From positions 434,001 to 498,000 of the forward strand of contig NC_069671.1 of NCBI RefSeq assembly GCF_027244095.1: a stretch of 64,000 nucleotides of DNA, given 5' to 3'. Of the stretch, positions 1-10,200 are shown one piece after another (the first letter of the stretch is position 1; each line of letters begins with the position of its first letter). Origin of the DNA: Hemicordylus capensis. Its lineage: Eukaryota > Chordata > Lepidosauria > Squamata > Cordylidae. The notes under the pieces are model-generated. The model did no database searches, was not told where the DNA came from, and worked only from the letters and a program-made list of their open reading frames with translations. The translations under genes and the position numbers were made by a program.

Positions 1-1119
1 TCTCCTGGGAAGAGGCGAACCGGATCAGGCCCAAAGGCGACCTGCTGCTGTGTCCACCGTGGACCCAAGGAGCCCACAAGCAGGACATGTGGGAAAGCCC
101 CCCCCCCCACACACACACTTATGTCCCCAGCACACAGCAGTCATCTGGTGCTGCTGCAGGGAAGCATTCTCGGTGTGCCTGGACTTGCCACAAGCCTACG
201 GGGGGTGGGGGGGCGCGGGTGATAGTGGCGGCAGCACCAGAGATCGGTGGAGGGGCTCTAGCATCCTGTCGTCCCCCCCCCCAGCATCTCCATGCTCTGT
301 TGAAGCCGCCCCGAGGAGGGTCATTTGAGCAGAGGGTGGGATCTTAAGCAGGAGCTGCCCAACTCTGGCCTTCCTGCTGGTGTTGGACTACATCTCCCAT
401 CACTCCTGACTGCTGGGGATGATGGGGGTTGTAGTCCCAACAGCTGCTGTGCCACAGTTGTGCAGCCCTGATAGAAAGTCCTGTTCTCTCTCAGCTGGAG
501 ACTCTGCGCAGACCTCCTCCTTCTCCTCCTCCGTCTCTGTCAATGGGTTGAATCATCCTCTTCTGACTGCGTTAGATCCTGCTAAAAAGTGCACCCCTAG
601 GACTGACCCCAGAGGAGGGGGGGGGGCTGATGCCAGCAGTGCCGTGGTCCTCGAGAGGGCACCAGCAGGGGTGGCAGTAAGTCCTTGGGGAATGGGGGGA
701 GAAACAACATGGCTGGCACTGGCAGCAGCTGTTCCCCCCCCCACCTCCCCAAAGTCCCCTTTGCACAATGCCCGCATTTGTTGTGAGGAGGTCAAATGGG
801 CGGCCACCACTAGTCCATGGCTGGGGAGAGGAGCAGCGCTGCAAAATGCAGGTGGCAAAGACGGGCAGGAGGGGCCGAGCCGCTCTGCTGCCCCCCCCCA
901 ACACCCGCCGCCCCCATCAGAAACGTTTTCCTGCAGTTCAGCCCAGCAGACAGGAGAGAATTCTTGGCGCAGGGAGACGCAGCTGCTGCCTCTGCCCCAG
1001 TGCGCCCCCTGCAGGGCGCTGGGCTGCCCCCTGCCTGGCCGAGCCCCCCCCCCGCCCTTGGGGCCCAGCCAGCCCCCCTCCCCAGCCAAACGGACGGTCT
1101 CTCCTGAACTGGCCTGCAG
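1..1119 (+). other. SLC8B1 intron sequence with repeat fragments
   Basis: No exon was recognised here. The first ~50 bases carry the GGATCAGGCCCAAAGG signature seen in CR1-type 3' ends elsewhere in the window. Positions 383-452 form a palindromic element with GGACTACATCTCCCATC facing GATGATGGGGGTTGTAGTCC. The rest is GC-rich with long homopolymer C and G runs. Confidence 0.55.
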
Positions 1120-1817
1120 ACATGCTTGTTGGCGTGGGTCTCGGCTGCCTGCTGCAGATGACGAGCGGCAAGCTGGCCGTGAAGGTAAGGGTGGCCACGC
1201 TCCGCCCGCCCCCTTGGTGCCTGCCTCTCGGGAGGGGGGCCCGGGAGGAGAGGAGGATGGATCCAGAGAGCACCTGTGTGGATTCTGCCAGGTGCCTTCC
1301 TGCTTGCTGCAGGGATCCTCCTCCTCCTCCTCCTCCCGCGAAGAGAGGCTTGGGGTTGGGCTGCTGGTCCGGTTGGGTTGGCTGCCGTGGGAAGTGGGGG
1401 GCAAGGAAGAAGTGCCCCCCAAAGGAGTCTGAAATAAGGGGGCAAAAGGGGTGGGGCAGGGCGGCCCAGGTCAAGAATTCGGGGGGGGGGTCTTTGGCCT
1501 GGAGCCTCGGCCTCCCCTCCCCTCTGCCCGTAGGAATCTGGGCCGTTTGGCGTCCAGGGCTGGTACCGTCGGGGCAGGGCGAGGCACTCACTCGGCCTTC
1601 CTCCCCGCTCTCTCTGCAGCTGGACCCGGCGGGCCTGCTGGTGTGGGTCCTGGCCGGGGCACTGGGGCTCAGCCTGGTCTTCTCCTTCCTCTCGGTGCCC
1701 GCCCAGCGCTTCCAGCTGGGGAGGGGCTACGGCTGCTGCCTCATCGCCTACTACCTGGTCTTCCTGACGGTGGCCCTGCTCACCGAGTTCAGAGTCATCC
1801 GGATCTCCACCTTCTGA
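1120..1817 (+). CDS. SLC8B1: SLC8B1 (NCLX), last two coding exons, mitochondrial Na+/Ca2+(Li+) exchanger, 3' part
   Basis: Two exons are visible: 1120-1184 and 1620-1817 (stop TGA 1815-1817). The first has acceptor CTGCAG and donor AAG|GTAAGG and opens in phase with two bases that complete an Asn codon. The second follows a TCTCTGCAG acceptor. The peptide (LVGVGLGCLLQ, then LDPAGLLVWVLAGALGLSLV, ending in LLTEFRVI) matches the C-terminal membrane segments of vertebrate SLC8B1, which exports Ca2+ from the mitochondrial matrix in exchange for Na+ or Li+. At least two hydrophobic helices are seen, followed by a short charged tail. The GNSIGD alpha-repeat exon and everything upstream lie outside the window; no further exon was recognised in 1-1119. 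The neighbour TPCN1 is tail to tail. Confidence 0.93.
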
Positions 1818-1827
1818 CGAAGGCCTC

Positions 1828-1985
1828 TTGGGCAGCCCTACTGGATCAGGCCCAAGGAGGCCCATCTTGTGCCCCAGAGTGGCCTCCGAGGAGCCCCCAG
1901 GCGAGAGGGGAGGGGGGCAGGCCCTCTTTCCTGCTCATGCTGCCGCCCCCCCCCCTTGGTCTTGTGGCCGCAGAACTGTGGTGGT
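1828..1985 (+). repeat. CR1-type LINE 3' fragment in the SLC8B1 3' UTR
   Basis: It begins about 11 bases after the SLC8B1 stop. The order of landmarks (CCTACTGGATCAGGCCCAAGG, GGCCCATC, CCCCAGGCGAG, CCTCTTTCCTGCT) parallels the fuller copy at 17806-18245. The remainder of the 3' region, to about 4.9 kb, looks largely single copy. Confidence 0.6.
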
Positions 1986-4900
1986 GCTGATGCAGGCTGG
2001 ATGTTACCACCACCCCCCTTGATCCGCCTCCTGCCTTGCAACGGAGCGCCCAGCACTGCTGGCGAATTCTGAACAGCCCTCGTCATCGGAACCCGACTGC
2101 TGCTACTGCAGGGAGGCGGCCCAGCTCGGGTCTCGCAGGCACAGGCCCCCAGGGACCGCCCTCTGAGCAGCACCCTCTGGCCTGCGGGCAACCCCGGGGT
2201 GGGCAGACCAGATGGGGGCCTGTGCCAGGATCGGGGTGGGGGGTGGGGGGGTGTCCAGCCCCTGTCAGTCTTGACTCCTTGGAAGGAGAGGCATTTCTTA
2301 GATTCAGAAGAGTGATTTTGTGTTGGCTTTTAAATGATTTTTAGGGGGCCACGTGGACATTTTTACGGGGAGGGCTTTAGATGCCCTCTTTAGAAGCTGC
2401 AGGTAGGCAGACGGAGGGAGGACTCGGGTTTTCCGTGCTGCTCGTCACAAGCCAGTTCCCCAAGAAACAAACTATACAGACAAGAGAGAGCGCATCATCT
2501 TGCCTAAAATGTGCTCAAGATGCCAGCAGGCAAACACGCATTGCCCTTGCTACGCAGATTTTGTGGGTGGTGTGTAGTGCTTAGAAAATGGATTTGTCCA
2601 GCAGTGGGACGAAAGAAGGATGTGTGAGTGCATGTGCCATGGGCAAGGATGCATCTGCCAGGCGTGTCTGAAGTCCCGGGAAAAGCCGCATCAGCATGGG
2701 GTCCGGCCGGGTTCCTACAAAGCTCAAATGCAGCGTCTTTACCCGCTTGACTCGCTTACTGGGTCTGTAGCCCTCTGCTTCCCTGGCTGCCACCTGGGCA
2801 CTCTCCAGACTAGACCCTGCAACGGGGTCAGGACGTCTCTTGGAAGTGGCCTCCACACCTCCTGCGTCATGACACCGCAGCCCCTACACAGACAGCAGGG
2901 GGGCCGTTCACATCTCCAAATTTGCCTTGTTGCGAATTTAATCGCCGCAATACAGAGCTAGGACGCCGTTTCCACGAGATTCTGCTCCCCCCGTTGTTTA
3001 CGTTCCAAATGTGACTTGCCTGAACGGAGGCATTTTGCTGCTGCTGAGCAGCTAGTCTGGAAAGAGCCCAGCACAGCTTGGCCGGGAAATGCTGCTGCTT
3101 CTGCTTGCTTGTTCAACAGGGTCAGGGTGAAACTGCGGCTTGGAGGGGGAGAGCGTCTTGTGCAGCTTGGGAGATGCGCTCTGTGGCCTCTCGCTTCCCA
3201 TTTTTGCGGGTGGGTTGTGAGGCTGCTTCTCGGCCCGAGCGATGATAAGGCAGGTTGCTTCCTCCGCCAGCCCTTGACCACACTCGGAGCGGTCCCAGGC
3301 TCCAGGCGTCTGGCTTGCTTCACCCTTCAGCCGGTGTGGCAGGATGAGCCGGCCACAAGGCAGGCCGCCTGTGTCCTTGTTCCTCCAGAGGAAACCGACA
3401 CCGGCCCTGGCAGAGTGTTGGGCAACCTTGTGCTGCTTGCAGGGGGCAGATCCGGGCATGTTCCGCTTTCGGCAGTCTGTGACCTGCAAGAGCCACTCCC
3501 GGCTGTCACAACAGAGCACTGACCAGCTGCTGCAAGCGGGTGGATTCACGGATGGGGAGAAGCATGGCGGGAAGGGAGCTCTGGGTGCTGGGCTCCAAAA
3601 AAAAAACCCCCTCTCTTGGATAAGTCGTATGCAGATTGGATCTATTCAAACCCATTTGAGGAAACACGTCCTTCCACCACAGCCGGATTCTGTCGCATAG
3701 GAAGCGCCCGCTGCGGAGTCAGGCCCAAAGTCTGTCGCGTGCAGGATGGCCCACCCTGACCGGCAGCCACTCTCCAGGGTGTCAGGTTTCCACAGAAGTG
3801 GTGCAGCTGGTTGGGCTTTTCATTCTCCGAAGCGTTTGGACTACCCAGAAGTTGTAAAGGGTTGGCGTATTTTCAGGGAGGAGGGTGCGCCAAGTGACAG
3901 CGAAACTTGTGGGGCAGGCTTGTTACCTGGTCTCTTCTCATAATAGAGCCCAAGTGGTGCAGTCAGGCAGGAGACTGGGGTTGACTGGCGGATCTCTGGG
4001 TGACCTGCAGGAGGTCACCAACCCCGACGTGTTCCGGTAGCTAAACACTCAGGCGTCTGCGAAGGAGCCAGGTGCCAAAATGAAGCCCGCTTTGGGGCAC
4101 AACCGGCAGTGGGCCTTTGTGCAAAAGAACCACTGTCTCAGGTCTGGCACTCGAAACAGAGTTCTGGGCTTTGCGTATGCTCAGAGGCACCCTCCTCCTC
4201 TTCTTCCTTGCCTTTAAAACATATATGTGTGTGTGTCTCTCTCTCTCTGCAGAGCCAGCCTGCAACTTCCCATTCTCTGGTGTCTGTAAGGAAGCTTCCC
4301 CATGTCCTTGCTCTCCCACAATCTACCTCACTAGGCTACGCAAGGGGCGTGCTAGCCCCCCCCCCGGGGCTCTTGGGATAGGGTGGTGACATTCTCAAGT
4401 TAAGTGCTGCTACGGGGCTAGTTAGTCCGTGATGGCCGATGCTGCGTCCCGGAGACGGCCAGAGAGGGTCTCCAAAACCTCTCGGTCTCCCGCAGCTAGA
4501 AAGCTGTGCTTGAGGGATCTCCCAGAACTGCTTTCCATGAATGTTTACTGCTGGGTGGTTTGCACGTGGTGTGGTGGGGGGGGGGGGGAGGAAGGGGGTG
4601 TCTGTTTACTGGCTGCTGGAAGTCTTTGGACTGTGACCCTGAACTGGTGTGAGCTGTAACCCAGCGTCTGCCTTCGCCGCCCCACCCAGCGCTGGGAAGG
4701 GTCACTCAGGAAATGGCTTTGGGGTGTTGTTTACTTGGTTTTCTGCAGGGAACCTCCAACAGCATCATTCGGACTGACTGCTGCTGCCGCCAGTGGAGCA
4801 TTTACAGCCATCATTTCTAGGCCGGCCTCCCCTTCCCTGTAAAAGCCTTTCTCGGCCTCGAAGCACACAACTGTGTCTGTCCTCCTAATAAAGGCACCGT

Positions 4901-5047
4901 GCCGACGCCCGAGCTGGCCTGGAGCGTCACTGGGTCTGAGTGGGAGCGGAGGGAGGGAGCAGCCTTCTGGGCAGCAGCCTCCCAAAGAGGGGCCTACTTC
5001 CAAAAGAGCTGCTTCAGCCCTTTCCGGCATGCATGCAGAATTATCTA
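1986..5047. other. Convergent spacer, likely SLC8B1 3' UTR plus intergenic
   Basis: No conserved coding region was recognised. Long open frames here are GC-driven and match no protein I know. There are short low-complexity tracts (TGTGTGTCTCTC near 4230; a G run near 4575). A partial SINE-like tail may lie near 3744-3795. Confidence 0.5.
4887..4892 (+). terminator. Candidate polyadenylation signal AATAAA for SLC8B1
   Basis: A canonical AATAAA lies about 3.07 kb downstream of the SLC8B1 stop on its strand. No AATAAA was noticed closer to the stop, but I did not search exhaustively. The assignment is inference. Confidence 0.35.
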
Positions 5048-5184
5048 CCGTGTTTCCCCGAAAATAAGACAGTGTCTTATATTAATTTTAGCCCCCCAAA
5101 ATGCACAAGGGCATATTAGCGGTACATCAGAAATTACTACTAGGTCTTACTTTCAGGGTAGGTCTTACTTTCGGGGAAACAGGG
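5048..5184 (+). mobile_element. Short TA-flanked MITE, copy 1
   Basis: A 137-base element with terminal inverted repeats: CCGTGTTTCCCCGAAAATAA at the left and CTTTCGGGGAAACAGGG at the right. It is flanked by TA at 5046-5047 and 5185-5186. A second copy in opposite orientation lies at 57800-57935. The TA target duplication suggests Tc1/mariner-type mobilisation. There is no coding capacity. Confidence 0.8.
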
Positions 5185-5427
5185 TATGGACCAGTGGATA
5201 TTTCAGCTGCTGCATGCATTACTGCGGGGGTGTGTGTGGGGGGGGGGCGGCGGAGAGAGTGCCCCCAATCATTAGGTGCGGGACAAGAACGAGAAACGCA
5301 GGCCCTGCAGCTTCCAGAGCACCTGTTTGAAAAGCCGTGCTTTCCCACGCAGGCAACGGTCTGCTTCTCACTGCCGGTCAGTTTCACCCCAGTTAATGCA
5401 AAAAGCAAAAGATACTGCTTAAAACGG

Positions 5428-5433
5428 TTTATT
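5428..5433 (-). terminator. Candidate polyadenylation signal for TPCN1 (minus-strand AATAAA)
   Basis: Plus-strand TTTATT reads AATAAA on the TPCN1 strand, about 1.63 kb past the stop. If used, the TPCN1 and SLC8B1 transcripts would end roughly 0.5 kb apart with the MITE at 5048-5184 between them. This is inference only. Confidence 0.35.
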
Positions 5434-7064
5434 AAATGTGCTTAGAAAGATCTGTATAACTATGTCAGACAGCCGAGTCCTAGTTGCCACACAAGCTCCC
5501 AGCACACAAAACCGCTGCAAGTGATTGTCTTTGGAGCTAAGTGTCAGGAAACTCAGGAGAGGACAGCGAGCAGGGGATGCCCCATACATGCGCCAACGGC
5601 TTTTTCCTTCCAGCCTGCCGGGAACTTGGAAGAAAACAACTTCTGGAATTGTCCCTAGCTTATTTGTTTGAAAAACCTCAAAGGGAAGAGTGCAAACCGA
5701 GGGGCAAAAGTGAGCGACCCAGTCATCAAAGGGACACATCAGGGCTGCACCGACGAGGTTCTGACAGACAGATGAGCCCACTCTTGGGTCTCCCAGAACG
5801 AATTCCCCGAGTGACAAGAGGGAGGCCCCACAGCGAGCAGGTCCAACGGAACCCGCTCCTGTGGCTTTGGAACTCTATCCAGTTCCACGAATGCAGTTCC
5901 ACCAGCATTCTTCGGCGGGTCCAGCCGGATCTCCGCTGGGGGTGGGGCAGGGCATTTAATTTTTGACAGGCCTGCTTGCCGCTCCCCAGTTGAGAAGCTG
6001 CAGCAGGCCAGCCAGAAATCTGGTCAGCCTTGGTAGAGGGCTGGCTGTGGCAGCTTGCTTTCTTGAACTGCTGGGGCGCGTGTGTGTGTGATGGGAGGGG
6101 GACCCTGCTTTCCAGAAAGCAAGCTGGAAAACACACACATACACACACACCCCTCTGAGTGTGACTTTGAGCAGCATCACAAGTCGAACTCGACCCTGAA
6201 CAGCACAACGGAGACTGACCTTGAACTGGGTCTAGTGTCTGAGTTGTGGAATTCAAGTCCCAGTTCTGATGCTCAGGGTCAACGGGAGGGTTTTGACAAC
6301 TTGGTTTCTTGAAATCGGGCCTGGCAGGAGGGGAGGTGCCACTGTGTCAGCAGCAGCCGCCCCCCCCCCCCGCCACCGATTTCAAGCAAGCTGTTGGATT
6401 CTGGTGAGATTTAAATGTTGGAAGGGAACAGGAGGTGTGTTTCAAAAAGCCTCCTGAAGCCTTTCCTTGGTCAAGACTCCTGCTTGGTTGAACCCCAGCA
6501 TTACTGGGGGAAAGCTCTCCGTCGCTGCTCCCTAACTGGCAGAGGGGAGGCAGCAACACAGGTGTGAGACACAAAGTGGCTCCTTTGGCTAGTGGTCCAG
6601 GTGAGCGGAGGGGCAGCAGCCTGAGTTCCACCAGGGCGCGGGGAGAGGCCCTTTGCCATTGGCCACGCAGCGTGGCCCCTCCCACCCCTTTGCGTGTCAA
6701 GTGGGCCTCTGCCCTACCCAGAACCCAAAGCTGCACCTGGTGTAGCGAATGAGCCTCCCGGGCCTGCCCAGCCCGCTCTGCAAACCAGGAGGGACTCCCA
6801 GAAACGTGGGATCTGCTGCTGCTGCTGCTGCCGCCGGGGTCGTGGGACCTCTCCCGTCACCCCCGGAGTGCAGCAGGGGCCTCTTCTTCCTGGGACGGGA
6901 ACTGCAGCTGGCATCCTTCCGACAGCAAAGGTGAGCCAGAGCCGGGTTCCTGGCCCCTCCTGCCCCCCCCCCCGCCCCACAGGAATGCCAGCAGCGGAGG
7001 AGGAGGGGGAGGGCGGCGCACGAGGCGGTCCATGCCTAGGAGAGGCAGCTGCCGCCAGCAGGGC

Positions 7065-7202
7065 CTAGATGACCGTCTGCGAGCGCTGCCGGGAGCCAGG
7101 CGGCTGGAAGGGGGAGCCCAGCAGCTGGTCGTCCTCGTGCCAGAGAAGCCGCCGCTGCCGCCGCCGCCCTGCTGCCTTCCTGGAGTGCTCCTCATACCAC
7201 TC
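7065..7202 (-). CDS. TPCN1: TPCN1 last coding exon: cytosolic C-terminus
   Basis: It encodes [20 protein letters not shown] and ends [12 protein letters not shown] with stop TAG 7067-7065; mammalian TPC1 ends [13 protein letters not shown] basic cluster ([11 protein letters not shown]) lies where mammals have a Glu/Gln-rich stretch. The polypyrimidine tract before its acceptor is a (CT)n microsatellite. Confidence 0.93.
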   Translation of the reverse strand, partial: EWYEEHSRKAAGRRRQRRLLWHEDDQLLGSPFQPPGSRQRSQTVI

Positions 7203-10200
7203 CTGTGCAGAGAGAGAGAGAGAGAGAGAGGAGGGCAGCAGCGGCAGCAGCAGCACCGTCACTCCACTCCGCTCCTGCCTGGCCCCGGACGGGGAGGCCT
7301 GCAGAGCGGGCACCTCCTCCTCCCGCAGCTGGGCCAGCCCTTCAGACCCCCCTTGCAGGGCGGGAGGGTGGGGGTGGGGGCCCCACAAGCGCCGGGGCTG
7401 CTGCTGAGGGGGAAGTTGATGCCCCCCAGCTGGAGAGAAGATGCACCAGCCTCCCCCTCGCGCTCCAGTTATCCATGCATCAGGCACACATTTCTATACT
7501 GCCCTATGTACACATCTGCAGTCTAACACACAACTTAAAAGGGAGAGACCTCGAAACAGCAACACTTTTATCCAGGCTTTTAATTTAGTCGTAAACAGGT
7601 GTGTGTTGTGCGCTTCAGAGGCTCAGGGACGTTGCTCAAAACCAGGCCTGAACTGACCCCCCCCCGTCTAAAGCGGCATCCACCCAATCACCCCACATGA
7701 ACCACCACCACCACCACGTGTGGCACGGAAGGTTAACTTGTGAGCCACTTTGGACGGAACCTCTACTGGGGAGCCGAAGGGAAGTCTCTGGCCATCAACA
7801 AGGAACCCCTTCAGCAGGCAGAGGGGCGGCCAGTTCGCAGACCCCCCCCCCCGAGACCCTCGGTTCCGCAGGCCTGGGGTCATTTCCACCATGGGATCCG
7901 TCCCAGCTCAGGGACTGGGCTACCCGGGACACTTTCAGCGGCAGGCTGCTTACCTGGATCTCTTCTTCATACATTTTCATACTTAAATCGCTTTTGGTCC
8001 GTGATCTCCGCCCCAGGAACAACATCGACGTTTGCTAAGGCGACAGAAGATCACAGGTGAGATCAAGGAAGACGGAAACGGCCTCTGACTGGCGCCCAAG
8101 AGAGACCGCAATAGTCAGTCTCTCTCTCTCTCTCACGAGGCTGAGGGCCATGGGAGAGGAGGAGGAACCCCACACATAGTTGCTGTATGGATGTTCGCCT
8201 GAAATCCCCACTTCTTTTCTCCTACGCAGAAAGGAAAGGAGCCCCTGGTGGCATCCCAGCACCTTCTCCCGGCTACGCGCCTCCCGCCCTCACCTGGTGC
8301 CTGTCCATCTGGGCGACGACCTTGAGCAGCTGGCCGGCAGCCGAGGCCCCCGCGTGGCGCCTCCTGCACAGCTCTGCGACCGCGGCCATCTCTTCCTTGG
8401 AGACCTCCCTCTCCAGCACAATCCCGGGGTCTTCTGCAGAGCGGGAGGAGGAAGAGCCGTCCAGACCAGCACGGGGCAGGGGGCAGGCCCACGGTCTCTG
8501 TGCAAGAGCAACTGGGGCGAAGTGGGCCCCACCCCTGACCCCGGCATCTGGGGGGGGTGCCCCTGCCAGCCCTGCCTCCCTTGCGCAGGGTTCTCCAGCC
8601 GCCTCACCTCCCGGGCGACCACCAATATTCATAGAATGCTTTTCAGCCAGAGCTCTCAAAGAGGTTTACACAGAAAACCAATCAATAAAGACGCTCCCCT
8701 CTCCCCAAAGGGCTCACAGTCTAAAAAGAAGCACAAGGGAGACCCCAGCAACAGCCACTGGAGGGGTGCTGTGCTGGGGCTGGACAGGGCCAGATGCTCT
8801 CCCGCTGCTAAATGCAAGAGAATCACTGTTTTTAAAAGGTGCTCTTTGCTCCGTTAGCGGGGGGGGGGGTGAAGCTGGAGGTCAGGAAGCAGCCGGAGGG
8901 TCCTGCGAGAAGGAGGCGAGGGAGAGTGTTGGGCAGGCCACGTCCCCTCCGGCTCTCTTCCTCCCCCCCGCGCCCTCCACAGAGAGGAGCCCTCGGCTTT
9001 CTCCTCTCCCTCTGCTGCCGTGCTGCCTGTCACAGGGGTCTCCAGATGTCATGGACAACTTCCTCCCAGCATCCTCGGCTTGCCCTGGCCTTGGGCTGGG
9101 GGCTGCAGGCAACAACATCTGGGCACCCTTTATCGGGGGGGGGGGGTGTCTCTCCTCCCCACCTCCCTCGGGCCTCACCTGCTTCCCTAACCTGCTGGGC
9201 TGCAAAACCCCAGACTGGCTCCCTGCCAAGAGTCCAGCTGCCCAGAAGGCGAAGCAGCTGCCAGAGGATGTCGTGGACCACAACGGCATCGGAAAGCTGC
9301 GGGGAGGCCGGAGGCAGGAGGGGCGAGGCAGGATGCCCAGGCTCCCCGCCCGAGGGTGCAGGCGCCACCGGAAGCTGCCACTGGCCTCACTGAGGAGGAG
9401 GAGGAGGAGGGGGGGGCTGCCCGGAGCAGTGGACATGGGGAAGAGACCGGAGAAGAAGGGGCTCCTCCTCGCCCGGAAGGGGCAGAAAACCTCACACATA
9501 CACTCACCCCAGCAACCGCTAGAGAGGCCACCTCAAAAGGCGCCTCTCTGGCCAGCTAGCAGGAGCCGCTGAGCACCCCCAGCCCAGCCCAGCGGGAAGC
9601 TGTAACCCCTGAAGCTGCCTCATACGGCGGCGGCAGGACACCAGAAGAGCCTGGCTGGATCGGGGCCCACCAGATGCCTTTAGGAAGCCCCCAGGCAAGG
9701 GGGTCATGATGATGATGATGAAGGCGGTTAAGCCCCTGCCGCTGCTCTCTGCTCTGAGCCTGGAGGCAGCCAATAGCCACCCAGACCCTGAACTGGCCCA
9801 AGTCCCAGAGAAGAACATTGTTCTTCTGATCAGAAGCAGCGTCTGGTCCAGCCCCAGTTCCAGCTCCGGTGTGTCCTCCTCCCCGCTTCCCCCCACCCCA
9901 AATGCCACACCAGGCTGCTACCTTTAGAGCAAACAGGCTGTCGGATAAGAGCTGCTTTTTTGTCTGAAAGGCAGGTCGCATCTTCAGGCCAAAGGGCTTG
10001 AGAAGACCCTGCCTTCTTTCAAGTTTTCCTGCTGCTTCTCCAATGCCTGCAGCTTTCCTTGGAAACCAGACACTTCCTAGCCTCTTTGTTTTTGTCCACA
10101 TGGATGTAAAAAGGGCAAAAAAGAAAAGAAGAGACAACCAGTTGCAAACCCGATTCACAGACCTTCTGAGTCTCGGTTCTTCCGGGCGTAGTTCATGCGG

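Noticed and set aside
419-1432. Long overlapping open frames on both strands in the first 2 kb
   Set aside because: They are Pro/Ser/Gly-rich frames typical of GC-rich stop-poor DNA, overlap each other on both strands and cross SLC8B1 introns; only the short SLC8B1 exons show homology.
8187-9572. 461-residue open frame on the plus strand
   Set aside because: It runs antisense over TPCN1 exon 25 and through a repeat; no domain or homology recognised.
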